From: an uncultured Micrococcales bacterium
Lineage (GTDB): Bacteria > Actinomycetota > Actinomycetes > Actinomycetales > Microbacteriaceae
DNA: 15,513 nt
Assembly (NCBI GenBank): GCA_903866485.1
Contig: CAIPNT010000017.1
Coordinates: 1-15,513, forward strand
Direction: 5' to 3'
Shown in pieces: positions 1 through 7,038 of this stretch. A model generated the notes under the pieces. That model saw nothing but the letters and a program-made list of their open reading frames with translations. It ran no database searches and had not been told where the DNA came from. Each line of letters begins with the position of its first letter. The first letter of the stretch is position 1. The position numbers and the translations under genes are program-made.

Positions 1-902
1 AAAATCTTGCCAATCGATGGCGTCAGCGCTTCTCTGGTTAGGCCAACCAACACGGTGCGCTTGCCCTCACGAAGGTCGTCGCCTGCCGGTTTTCCGGTGA
101 CTGCCGGGTCGCCAAAGACACCGAGGATGTCGTCTCGAAGTTGAAAGGCCATGCCAAGCGGAATTGCGAATGCAGAAAGGCTTCGCAACAATCCAGGTTC
201 GGCGCCGGCGAAGGCGGCACCAATCAACAGGGGAGCCTCGATGGTGTATTTGGCAGTCTTGTAGAGCATCACTCGGTTGGCTCGACCAACGGCCTCGTCA
301 ATCGGTCGGGTGGTTGCTGCGTTTTCTTCGAGCACATCTAGGTATTGCCCAGCCATGACTTCAACGCGCATCTTGCTGAACTCGGTGCGGCAGGCAGATT
401 CAATCTCTGGGCTAGGGGCGTGAAGCAGCGCATTGCCAAAGATTTCGCTGCTCCAGCCAAGCATTAGGTCACCCACCAACACTGATCCGGCCACGCCGAA
501 TCGCTCTGGGCTGCCCGCCCAGCCCGATGCCGAGTGCAGGGACTCAAAGCGCTTGTGCACTGCTGGTGCGCCGCGACGGGTGTCTGATTGGTCGAGCAGG
601 TCATCGTGCACCAAAGCTGCCGCGTGAAACATTTCAAGTGAGGCTGTGATGCCAACCATTGCTTCGGCAGAGGCCTTGCGCTGCGCTTCGGTTTGCGCCA
701 CGTCTGTGGTGCCCAGCGCGCCAGCCCAAGACCAATAGCAAAAAAGCGCTCTGAATCGCTTGCCACCCTGAAGCAAGTCTTTGGTGTAGTCGACCACGGG
801 AGTCAGGTCGGGCGAGATGGCGCTGAAATCGGCTCGACGTTCGTCGCAAAATTGGTCTAGATGCTCTTGAACGAGCTCTAACAGCACCTTGGATTCACTC
901 AC
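1..902 (-). CDS. Polyprenyl (isoprenyl) diphosphate synthase, trans-type; 3' end cut off by window edge
   Basis: Condenses allylic diphosphates with isopentenyl diphosphate into longer all-trans prenyl diphosphates for quinones, carotenoids or other isoprenoids; a soluble cytoplasmic enzyme. About 300 residues are visible, reading from GTG at 902 to the left edge. Seen in the translation: GGKRFRA near residues 46-52, the first Asp-rich motif DDLLD at 100-104 in the context LVHDDLLDQSDTRRG, and the second Asp-rich region QLRDDILG with DD at 257-258, followed by GKPAGDDLREGKRT. These are the two Mg-diphosphate binding sites of the family. Residues 4 and 5 before the first motif are both Ala. 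In this family small residues there generally permit products longer than farnesyl diphosphate, so geranylgeranyl or longer is likely, but the exact chain length cannot be read. It is transcribed divergently from the DUF3040 gene. The GTG start lacks a strong ribosome binding site, so the N-terminus is uncertain by a few residues. Confidence 0.93.
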   Translation of the reverse strand, partial: MSESKVLLELVQEHLDQFCDERRADFSAISPDLTPVVDYTKDLLQGGKRFRALFCYWSWAGALGTTDVAQTEAQRKASAEAMVGITASLEMFHAAALVHDDLLDQSDTRRGAPAVHKRFESLHSASGWAGSPERFGVAGSVLVGDLMLGWSSEIFGNALLHAPSPEIESACRTEFSKMRVEVMAGQYLDVLEENAATTRPIDEAVGRANRVMLYKTAKYTIEAPLLIGAAFAGAEPGLLRSLSAFAIPLGMAFQLRDDILGVFGDPAVTGKPAGDDLREGKRTVLVGLTREALTPSIGKI

Positions 903-927
903 AGCAATAGCCTAGCCTTTCTGCCCG

Positions 928-956
928 TTTACATAGCCAACTCTTGGTCGTAGGCT
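928..956 (+). promoter_or_regulatory. Candidate sigma-70-type promoter for the DUF3040 gene
   Basis: TTTACA at 928-933 matches the -35 consensus at five of six bases. A 17-nt spacer leads to TAGGCT at 951-956, which has the TAnnnT pattern common in actinobacterial -10 boxes. It lies in the 76-nt divergent gap, 22 nt before the DUF3040 start codon, at a sensible distance. Prediction by eye only. Confidence 0.45.
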
Positions 957-978
957 TGAAGCAATAGCGGAGGAACAA

Positions 979-1326
979 ATGGCACTATCTGAGCGTGAGC
1001 AGCGACTGCTCGACGAGCTTGAAAAGGGTCTCTATGAGACCGACGCCAACTTTGCCAGCAAGATTGCGGGTTCAACTGCGCGCACCCCGGCCAAGATGGT
1101 TGGCGGCATTGCCCTGTTTTTGATCGGAGTCTCGCTGCTGGTGTTTTCGGCCATCATCCAGACGGCAGCATTTGGCGTCTTGGCTTTTTTGCTAATGGTC
1201 TCGGGTTTGGTTGTTGCCAGCTCTAACCTCAAAGTCGACCCAAGCTCTGCGCCGGTCGCCGACAAGTCAAAAGCCGCTCGAAAAAACATTTTTGAAGAGC
1301 GCTGGGAAAAGCGCCGCGGTGAATAG
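979..1326 (+). CDS. DUF3040 family small membrane protein
   Basis: A 115-residue protein with the characteristic DUF3040 start MALSEREQRLLDELEKGLY, followed by a short acidic/amphipathic N-terminal region. Two hydrophobic stretches form a probable helical hairpin in the membrane, roughly residues 42-61 (GGIALFLIGVSLLVFSAII) and 64-82 (AAFGVLAFLLMVSGLVVAS). The C-terminal tail is charged and cytoplasmic-looking (FEERWEKRRGE). The family is largely restricted to actinobacteria and has no established biochemical function. Its recurrent position just upstream of mraZ suggests a link to envelope growth, but that is inference. The ATG at 979 has a strong ribosome binding site, GGAGGA at 969-974. 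A terminator follows, so it is probably a unit separate from the dcw operon. Confidence 0.9.
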   Translation: MALSEREQRLLDELEKGLYETDANFASKIAGSTARTPAKMVGGIALFLIGVSLLVFSAIIQTAAFGVLAFLLMVSGLVVASSNLKVDPSSAPVADKSKAARKNIFEERWEKRRGE

Positions 1327-1356
1327 CGGTCAAAGCTTCTCGGCATAGACCGATAT
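1323..1356 (+). repeat. Imperfect inverted repeat over the DUF3040 stop codon
   Basis: ATAGCGGTC (1323-1331) can pair with GACCGATAT (1348-1356) with one mismatch, leaving a 16-nt loop. The left arm contains the TAG stop codon at 1324-1326. It sits just ahead of the terminator hairpin and may act in mRNA 3'-end stability; no function is shown. Confidence 0.35.
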
Positions 1357-1365
1357 CACCCATAA

Positions 1366-1390
1366 ACCCCAGAAATGGGGTCTTTTTTTT
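1366..1390 (+). terminator. Rho-independent terminator after the DUF3040 gene
   Basis: A perfect 6-bp stem, ACCCCA (1366-1371) with TGGGGT (1376-1381), closed by a GAAA tetraloop of the stable GNRA class. It is followed by C and then eight T residues (1383-1390). It lies 40 nt past the DUF3040 stop and should insulate that gene from the dcw operon. The stem is short but GC-rich. Confidence 0.85.
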
Positions 1391-1396
1391 GCCAAA

Positions 1397-1426
1397 TTTT
1401 ATCCAAATGCCCCCATTTCCCTCCAC
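1397..1426 (-). repeat. Possible degenerate MraZ-like boxes in opposite orientation
   Basis: Read on the minus strand, three adjoining 10-nt units each carry TGG at positions 2-4: GTGGAGGGAA (1426-1417), ATGGGGGCAT (1416-1407) and TTGGATAAAA (1406-1397). The first two resemble the operator units about 75-100 bp downstream, but the match is loose and may be chance. Confidence 0.25.
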
Positions 1427-1478
1427 TCGTTATATCCCTGTTATTTATTGGTAATTGCGACACGCCGAGGGTGAAATT

Positions 1479-1538
1479 TTGGGCAAAATATTAGATATGT
1501 GGAACGAAGTGGGGTAAAGTGGAGTAAAGCGGAATTTC
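1479..1538 (+). promoter_or_regulatory. mraZ promoter region with MraZ operator (10-bp direct repeats)
   Basis: Four consecutive 10-bp units run without gaps: GTGGAACGAA (1499-1508), GTGGGGTAAA (1509-1518), GTGGAGTAAA (1519-1528) and GCGGAATTTC (1529-1538). Tandem TGG(G/A)-containing boxes at a 10-bp period immediately upstream of mraZ are the known binding sites of the MraZ regulator, which represses its own operon in studied bacteria. An AT-rich stretch around 1486-1498 (AATATTAGATAT) is the likely -10 region, though no good -35 hexamer is visible. This would put the repeats over and just after the transcription start, the position expected for a repressor. A further in-phase unit, TTGGGCAAAA, lies at 1479-1488. 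The repeat array is certain; the exact promoter hexamers are not. Confidence 0.82.
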
Positions 1539-1560
1539 GATGGTCAGAAAGGGGGAAACG

Positions 1561-1992
1561 ATGCTTCTAGGTCAGCACTCACCAAAGTTGGATGAAAAGG
1601 GTCGCGTTATCCTTCCGGCCAAGTTTCGCGAAGAACTTCAGGGTGGCCTCGTTATAACTCGCGGCCAAGACCGCTGCCTCTTCGTTTTCAGCGCTGCCGA
1701 GTTTGCCCTGGTAAACGACAAGATTCGTCAGGCTCCGGTAACCAACGCGGAAGCCCGCAACTACCTAAGAATTTTTCTTTCTGGCGCGTCTGATGAGCAG
1801 CCAGACAAGCAGGGCCGCGTTACCATCCCGGCAACCCTGCGCCAGTATGCAGGGCTCGACAAAGAGCTAGTCGTCATCGGTGTCGGCAACCGTGCCGAGA
1901 TCTGGGACGCCAAGGCCTGGAACGATTTCTTGCAAACCCACGAAGCCTCCTTCTCAAATGTGTCGGAGGAGGTGATTCCGGGACTCTTCTAG
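1561..1992 (+). CDS. mraZ: MraZ, transcriptional regulator of the dcw operon
   Basis: A DNA-binding protein of the SpoVT-AbrB fold that assembles into ring-shaped oligomers and represses the division and cell wall cluster, including its own gene. The 143-residue product has the expected two copies of the domain with DxxxR motifs: D11-R15 in [14 protein letters not shown] and D82-R86 in [14 protein letters not shown]. The start at 1561 is chosen over the in-frame ATG at 1540 for three reasons: [15 protein letters not shown] matches the family N-terminus, GGGGG at 1550-1554 gives a well-spaced ribosome binding site, and the earlier ATG would abut the operator repeats. It is the first gene of the operon and lies directly behind its own putative binding sites. 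A hairpin spans its stop codon. Confidence 0.96.
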   Translation: MLLGQHSPKLDEKGRVILPAKFREELQGGLVITRGQDRCLFVFSAAEFALVNDKIRQAPVTNAEARNYLRIFLSGASDEQPDKQGRVTIPATLRQYAGLDKELVVIGVGNRAEIWDAKAWNDFLQTHEASFSNVSEEVIPGLF

Positions 1993-2004
1993 CCTGTGGC
2001 TAGA
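1988..2004 (+). repeat. Perfect 7-bp hairpin spanning the mraZ stop codon
   Basis: TCTAGCC (1988-1994) and GGCTAGA (2000-2006 region begins at 1998) are exact reverse complements around a TGT loop (1995-1997), giving a perfect stem-loop over 1988-2004. The left arm contains the mraZ TAG stop at 1990-1992. No T-run follows, so it is not a normal rho-independent terminator. It could tune stability or read-through into rsmH; this is inference. Confidence 0.5.
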
Positions 2005-2085
2005 TCTCCACCCGTTCATAACCGCTAAAAACCAAGCTGGCGGCGAATGGATGGGGTTCTAGTAACAGGATCCGCCCGGAACCTA

Positions 2086-3048
2086 ATGTCAAAGAAGATC
2101 TCTGAACTACACGCTCCGGTGACCCTGGAGCGCTGTATCGAACTCTTGGCTCCAGCACTTGAGGCCGACGGTGCAGTTTTTGTCGATGGCACCCTTGGTC
2201 TGGGCGGCCACAGCGAGGCTTTTCTTGAGCGATTTCCCAAGTTGACACTGGTCGGTATTGACCGTGACACCAACGCCCTTGCTCTTGCCGGTCAACGTCT
2301 TGAGCGCGTCGCAGATCGAATCCACCTCGTGCACGCCGTCTACGAAGAGATCGAGGATGTTCTCGAAGACCTCGGTATTGCAGCCGCCAACGGCATCCTG
2401 CTTGACCTAGGTGTTTCATCGATGCAGCTGGATGAAGCCGACCGCGGTTTCGCATACAGCTACGAGGCGCCGCTAGACATGCGCATGGATTCTACTCAGG
2501 GCCAAACCGCCGCAGAAATCGTCAATGGCTATGCCGAAAAAGACTTGGCTCGCATCTTCAAGGAATACGGTGAAGAGCGATACGCGAAGGGAGTGGCCAA
2601 GGCCATCGTTGATGCTCGTCGCGAGGCGCCATTCGAAACCAGCACCCAGCTGGCCGCGCTAATTGCAAGGGTCATCCCGTTCATCCCAGGCAAGAGCAAG
2701 GGGCACCCGGCAAAGCGCGTTTTTCAGGCGCTGCGCATCGAGGTTAACGGCGAACTTGAGGTTTTGGTTCGCACCATGCCTGCCGCCATCGACTCGCTCG
2801 CGTTAGACGGCCGCATTGTGGTCTTGTCTTATCACTCACTAGAAGACCGCATCGTCAAGCAGGCCTTGGTCGCGGCAGCAACTTCATCTGCTCCACTCGA
2901 GTTGCCATTTGAACTTCCTGAGCACGCCCCGGTTCTTCGCCTTTTGGTTAAGGGCGCTGAGGCGGCAACCCCTGAAGAAGTAGCAGTTAACCCTCGCGCC
3001 GCATCGGTTCGTTTGCGTGCTGCAGTAAAGATCCGGAGAGCAGCATGA
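2086..3048 (+). CDS. rsmH: 16S rRNA (cytosine-1402-N4)-methyltransferase RsmH
   Basis: S-adenosylmethionine-dependent enzyme that N4-methylates C1402 of 16S rRNA in the decoding centre; formerly MraW. The 320-residue product begins [21 protein letters not shown], like other RsmH proteins. The SAM-binding loop [11 protein letters not shown] starts at D34. The family blocks [40 protein letters not shown] and [12 protein letters not shown] follow in order. ATG 2086 is preferred because the sequence before HAPV is of normal length and GGA lies 5 nt upstream. An in-frame ATG at 2047 would add 13 residues that look unlike the family and cannot be excluded. The stop overlaps the ftsL start by 4 nt (ATGA), implying translational coupling. 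Confidence 0.95.
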   Translation: MSKKISELHAPVTLERCIELLAPALEADGAVFVDGTLGLGGHSEAFLERFPKLTLVGIDRDTNALALAGQRLERVADRIHLVHAVYEEIEDVLEDLGIAAANGILLDLGVSSMQLDEADRGFAYSYEAPLDMRMDSTQGQTAAEIVNGYAEKDLARIFKEYGEERYAKGVAKAIVDARREAPFETSTQLAALIARVIPFIPGKSKGHPAKRVFQALRIEVNGELEVLVRTMPAAIDSLALDGRIVVLSYHSLEDRIVKQALVAAATSSAPLELPFELPEHAPVLRLLVKGAEAATPEEVAVNPRAASVRLRAAVKIRRAA

Positions 3049-3689
3049 GCACCATTCGCCTAAGCCAGTCACCACGCGCGGTTCGCCAAGAGACGGCAAG
3101 TGTCAGCCTTCGCGCCATCGGCTTCAACGGTCTTACCCGCTCACGCTCGAGCCGTGTCATCGTGGCAACCATCACACTCGGTGCTTTGACCATAGCTCTG
3201 CTAAATCTGCTATTGCAGATTGCATCTTCTAGCGCGGTTTATGAACTTTCAAGCCTGCAGATTCAGCAGCGTTCGTTGGCCACCACCACTCAGATTCTTG
3301 GACAGCAGGTTGACTCACTTGCTTCAGACCAGAACCTTGCCAATGCAGCGCAGAAGTTAGGCATGATTTCTAACGCCAACCCGGTATTTCTTCGTCTTGC
3401 CGACCAGACAGTGCTTGGCAAGCCAACCGCAGCCCTGGGCACCGATGGCCGAGTTTCTAGCAACCTAGTGGCAAACTCGGCGCTTGTTGCCACTTCTAAC
3501 TTGACCGACCTAACCGCAGCAACCGCCTCAAACGGCTCGGCAACCACACCCGCGATGACAGCAGGCACCGGTTCAATTCCTCAGGCAGCCGGATTGGTTC
3601 CTGTGAAGTCGAATGTCGTTACCTCGGGTTCGACAGTTGTTTCGGTAGTTTCTTCTAATGGCGGCATTCCAGCGTCGCCTACTCACTAA
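3045..3689 (+). CDS. ftsL: FtsL-like septum formation protein
   Basis: A bitopic divisome scaffold between rsmH and ftsI, the usual position of ftsL. The 214-residue protein has a basic, Ser/Arg-rich cytoplasmic segment (about 1-37) and a transmembrane helix at about 38-60 ([20 protein letters not shown]). A probable coiled coil follows at about 64-95 ([20 protein letters not shown] and on), then [20 protein letters not shown], similar to the ALGM-NPxFL element often seen in FtsL/DivIC-type proteins. The last 85 or so residues are a low-complexity Ser/Thr/Ala/Val tail with very few charges, making it longer than the minimal FtsL of about 120 residues. FtsL is known to act with FtsQ and FtsB/DivIC to activate FtsW-FtsI. 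Sequence conservation is low in this family, so the name rests partly on position. GGAG at 3035-3038 is the ribosome binding site. Confidence 0.85.
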   Translation: MSTIRLSQSPRAVRQETASVSLRAIGFNGLTRSRSSRVIVATITLGALTIALLNLLLQIASSSAVYELSSLQIQQRSLATTTQILGQQVDSLASDQNLANAAQKLGMISNANPVFLRLADQTVLGKPTAALGTDGRVSSNLVANSALVATSNLTDLTAATASNGSATTPAMTAGTGSIPQAAGLVPVKSNVVTSGSTVVSVVSSNGGIPASPTH

Positions 3690-3707
3690 AGCAAGGCAGG
3701 TCGGCGG

Positions 3708-5489
3708 ATGACATATCTGACGCCGGGCGACCCTAAGCGAAGAGCCAAGCGTGTGCGCTGGCTGCTCGTCATAGTTCTTGCGATCTTCGCCTTCAGGCTC
3801 ATCGACCTGCAGATTGTCGAAGCCCCTAAGATCGACGCAATTTCTTATTCAAACCGTGCCGTAAGTCGTGTCTTGCCAGCCTTCAGGGGCGAAATCATTG
3901 ACAACGCCGGCAAGGTTTTGGCTCGAACTATTTATAAATATGATGTCAATGCGGCACCCGATATTGTTGGTCCGTTTGTGCACAAGTCAAACGGACAAGA
4001 CATCAATGTCACCGTTGATCAGGCCGCGGGTCAAATCGCATCGTTGCTCGGAATGCAACAATCTGAGGTTATGGCCAAGATCATTGGCACCACCAAGTAT
4101 TCGCAGATTGCCAAGGCCGTCGACGCATCGACCTATCTGGCCATTAAAAACCTTGGCATTCCATGGCTGTTTTTTGACCCTAGACCTTCACGCGTTTATC
4201 CGAACGGTGCCACCGCTGGCAACATCCTTGGCTTTCTAGACCCCGATGGCAACCCCCTCGAAGGAATTGAGCTCGCGCAGAACAGTTGCCTGGCCGGCAA
4301 AGATGGCGAAGAGACCTATGAAAAAGGTGTTGATGGCATCCGCATTCCTGACAGCGCGGTAACCACCAAGGCAGCCGTGCCCGGCAAAGAGATCAAGTTG
4401 ACCATCAACTCTGACCTGCAATATTTTGCCCAGCAGATTTTGACTGCCAACGTGGCCAAGCTGAAGGCCGACTGGGGAACCGCGATTGTCATCGATGCCA
4501 AGACCGGCAATATCTTGGTCGCTGCCGATGCGCCAACCTATGACCCGAACAACCCGAGCGCAAGCCCAGCCGATAACCGTGGATCGCGTGCCTTCAGAAC
4601 GTCGTTCGAGCCTGGCTCAACCATGAAAATGGTCACTGCTGCAACCGCAATTGACACCGGCAAGGTTACGCCGGAGACCCATTTTTATGCCCCATACGGT
4701 CTTACCATTCCGAATTCCAACGGTTACCGTGTCACAGACAGCGAGGTGCACCCAACCTCCAAGTTGACCGTTGCAGGTGTGCTTCGTGACTCGTCAAACA
4801 CCGGTGCCATGCAGATCGGCAACCTGGTGCCTTGGCAGACCCGCTATGCCTACCTGCAGAAGTTCGGCATCGGTTCGAAACCCGGGTCAGGTTTTCCGGG
4901 TGAAAGCGCCGGCTTGCTTAACACCACCACGACCTGGTCAAACGACATCGTGAAGCGCTATGTGTCGACATTCGGTCAGGGCATTTCGGTAACACCCCTG
5001 CAGTCTGCGATGGCATACCAGGCAATCGCGAATAACGGCATTCGCCTGCAACCAAATCTGGTTCAGGGATGCGTTGACGCATCTGGCATCATGACACCTG
5101 TGGTGCCAACTAAGGCTCCGGTGCGAGTCGTCAGCGCTGCAACCGCAAGGTCGACCATGGACATCCTCGAAAAGGTAGTCGAGCAGGGTCCAATCGGTCG
5201 CTACGCCCAGATTCCTGGTTACCGCGTAGGTGGAAAAACCGGAACCGCTCAAATTATCGACCCGGCAACCGGCCGATATGGCAACCTGCACGCTATTTCA
5301 TTCATCGGCATGGCCCCGATGGACAACCCGCAGTTCGTGGTTGCGGTCACCGCATTTAAATCTCGCACCGTGAGCAACTCGCTTGGTGCTACCCCAATTT
5401 TCAAGGCAATCATGCAACAGGTGTTGCGCACCTACCGCGTGCCGCCTTCGACCACAAAATCAGCGAATATTGCAACGGAATGGAAGTGA
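3708..5489 (+). CDS. ftsI: Penicillin-binding protein 3 (FtsI), septal peptidoglycan transpeptidase
   Basis: Class B penicillin-binding protein that cross-links septal peptidoglycan as partner of FtsW. The 593-residue product has a short basic N-terminus, one transmembrane anchor at about 18-36 (WLLVIVLAIFAFRLIDL), and the dimerisation-domain motif RGEIIDNAGKVLA at about 61-73. The C-terminal transpeptidase domain carries all three active-site motifs: S304-T-M-K307 (nucleophile S304), S362-S-N364 and K510-T-G512. There are no PASTA repeats after it. Length and architecture are normal for an actinobacterial FtsI. It starts 18 nt after ftsL with only a modest AGG-type ribosome binding site, and ends 7 nt before murE. 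Confidence 0.97.
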   Translation: MTYLTPGDPKRRAKRVRWLLVIVLAIFAFRLIDLQIVEAPKIDAISYSNRAVSRVLPAFRGEIIDNAGKVLARTIYKYDVNAAPDIVGPFVHKSNGQDINVTVDQAAGQIASLLGMQQSEVMAKIIGTTKYSQIAKAVDASTYLAIKNLGIPWLFFDPRPSRVYPNGATAGNILGFLDPDGNPLEGIELAQNSCLAGKDGEETYEKGVDGIRIPDSAVTTKAAVPGKEIKLTINSDLQYFAQQILTANVAKLKADWGTAIVIDAKTGNILVAADAPTYDPNNPSASPADNRGSRAFRTSFEPGSTMKMVTAATAIDTGKVTPETHFYAPYGLTIPNSNGYRVTDSEVHPTSKLTVAGVLRDSSNTGAMQIGNLVPWQTRYAYLQKFGIGSKPGSGFPGESAGLLNTTTTWSNDIVKRYVSTFGQGISVTPLQSAMAYQAIANNGIRLQPNLVQGCVDASGIMTPVVPTKAPVRVVSAATARSTMDILEKVVEQGPIGRYAQIPGYRVGGKTGTAQIIDPATGRYGNLHAISFIGMAPMDNPQFVVAVTAFKSRTVSNSLGATPIFKAIMQQVLRTYRVPPSTTKSANIATEWK

Positions 5490-5496
5490 TGCAACG

Positions 5497-7038
5497 GTGA
5501 ACGAACAAATTCCACCAATCTTGCGACCTGATGCCGTGGTGCCGGTTGAGCTGACTAACTTTGCGGCTCGCTTTGGTCTAGATGTAATGGGCCATGCCGC
5601 CGCTGTCAGCCTGACCGGCATCAGCATGAACACCGGCGACCTTCGCCCCGGTGACCTGTTTGTCGCCATGCCGGGCAAAAAAACTCACGGAGCCAACTTC
5701 ATCTCGAAGGCGCTCGAGCTCGGCGCGGTGGCAGTGGTTACCGATGCCGCTGGAGCCGAAATCATGGGTCCAATCTCGGTGCCTGTTCTATTGCTCGAAA
5801 ACCCACGCGAGCACCTCGGTGATTTGGCAGCCTATGTCTATGGCAATGTCGCCGGCAATCTGCCAAAGCTATTTGCCACTACCGGAACCAACGGCAAGAC
5901 TTCGACCAGCTATTTGCTGGAAGGAATTTTGCGTCAACTTGGTGAGGTTACCGGCCTCACCTCAACCGCCGAACGCCACATTGCCGGCGAGGTTATCGTG
6001 AGTCGTCTCACCACCCCCGAGTCTCCAGAGATGCAGGCGCTAATCGCCCGCATGCGCGAAAAGGGTGTCACATCGGTTGCCATAGAGGTTTCGGCACAGG
6101 CGCTTTCACAGTTGCGCGTAGATGGAATGCACTTTGACGTCGTGGGTTTCACCAACCTGAGTCACGATCACTTGGATGATTATGCCGACATGCAGGCATA
6201 CCTTGAGGCCAAACTTCCGCTTTTCACAAAGCGCCGCGCCGACCGCGGTGTGGTTTGCCTCGACTCTTCATATGGCTTGGCATTCGTCAAGCGGTCTGAG
6301 ATTCCGGTGGTGACCATCACTAGCCAAATGGGTGTCGACGCCGATTGGCACGTTGGCATAACGGCAGAGACTCCGGCATACACCTCATTTGTGCTCGCGG
6401 GACCAAACGGCGTGACCATCCGCTCTAAGGTGCCTTTGCTCGGCGCTCACATGGCTGCCAATGCGGGTCTTGCCATCGTGATGTTGATTGAGGCGGGATT
6501 TAATCCACAGGCCATCCAAGATGCAATTGCCAAGGGAATCGAAGCCTATTTGCCTGGCCGAACCGAGCGCGTCACCGGCAAAACTGGACCAGATGTTTAT
6601 GTCGACTTCGGACACAGCCCAGATGCGTTTTTGAACACCTTGGCCGCCGTGCGCAAGGTTACCGAGGGTCGAGTCTTCATGGTGTTCGGCGCCGATGGTG
6701 ACCGCGACGCGTCGAAGCGCCCTGACATGGCTCGAGTTGCCGCCGAGGGCTGTGACGTGCTGGTGATCACAGATCACCACCCGAGATTTGAAGACCCAGC
6801 TTCGATTCGCAAGACTCTCGTCGACGCTGCCAAGGCGGCTCGCCCAAACATTGAACTGTATGAGGTCAGCCCACCGGAGGCCGCCATTCGCAAGGCGGTT
6901 TCGCTTGCCAAGCCAGGCGACGCCATTTTGTGGGCTGGTCCTGGCCATCAGGATTATCGCGATATCAGGGGAGTGCGCACCCCGTATTCGGCTCGCGCCG
7001 AGGCCCGAGCAGCGCTCAAAGAAAACGGTTGGGCATGA
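5497..7038 (+). CDS. murE: UDP-MurNAc-dipeptide ligase MurE (third-residue diamino acid ligase)
   Basis: Cytoplasmic ATP-dependent ligase that adds the third stem-peptide residue to UDP-MurNAc-dipeptide. The 513-residue product has the Mur-ligase ATP loop TGTNGKTS at 129-136, the STAERH/LTTPES substrate region, the block SHDHLDDYADMQAYLEAK whose Lys is the expected carbamylated residue, and PGRTERV at the start of the C-terminal domain. The residue-selecting motif is unusual: meso-diaminopimelate enzymes have DNPR, whereas this one reads D426-H-H-P-R430 followed by FEDP. The third residue is therefore probably not meso-diaminopimelate; in Microbacteriaceae it is commonly diaminobutyrate, ornithine or lysine. 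GTG at 5497 is chosen because it lies just after the ftsI stop with TGGAAG upstream; the ATG at 5383 would overlap ftsI by over 100 nt. Confidence 0.95.
   Translation: MNEQIPPILRPDAVVPVELTNFAARFGLDVMGHAAAVSLTGISMNTGDLRPGDLFVAMPGKKTHGANFISKALELGAVAVVTDAAGAEIMGPISVPVLLLENPREHLGDLAAYVYGNVAGNLPKLFATTGTNGKTSTSYLLEGILRQLGEVTGLTSTAERHIAGEVIVSRLTTPESPEMQALIARMREKGVTSVAIEVSAQALSQLRVDGMHFDVVGFTNLSHDHLDDYADMQAYLEAKLPLFTKRRADRGVVCLDSSYGLAFVKRSEIPVVTITSQMGVDADWHVGITAETPAYTSFVLAGPNGVTIRSKVPLLGAHMAANAGLAIVMLIEAGFNPQAIQDAIAKGIEAYLPGRTERVTGKTGPDVYVDFGHSPDAFLNTLAAVRKVTEGRVFMVFGADGDRDASKRPDMARVAAEGCDVLVITDHHPRFEDPASIRKTLVDAAKAARPNIELYEVSPPEAAIRKAVSLAKPGDAILWAGPGHQDYRDIRGVRTPYSARAEARAALKENGWA

Noticed and set aside
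433..766. Open frames on both strands within 433-766
   Set aside because: They lie in other frames of the minus-strand polyprenyl synthase, whose DDLLD motif is encoded in this stretch.
1540..1560. An earlier ATG start for mraZ
   Set aside because: It directly follows the operator repeats and would use up the GGGGG ribosome binding site as coding sequence; the family start is at 1561.
2000..2455. A 151-codon open frame on the minus strand over rsmH
   Set aside because: Antisense to well-conserved RsmH motifs, with an Arg/Gly-rich translation typical of a reversed coding strand.
5383..5496. An upstream ATG extension of murE
   Set aside because: It would overlap ftsI by over 100 nt and adds a Cys/Arg-rich segment unlike MurE. 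GTG 5497 just after the ftsI stop is better.
5471..5497. TGCAACGG repeated at 5471-5478 and 5490-5497 around the ftsI/murE junction
   Set aside because: Only 8 bp, partly inside the ftsI coding sequence, and easily expected by chance; no function suggested.
6385..6948. A 187-codon open frame on the minus strand inside murE
   Set aside because: It lies wholly antisense to a gene with clear Mur-ligase motifs. Its translation has no recognisable domain and it has no ribosome binding site or operon context, so it is a shadow frame.
6930..7034. An upstream extension of murF
   Set aside because: It lies inside murE; ATG 7035 forms a normal ATGA overlap and gives the expected MurF N-terminus.
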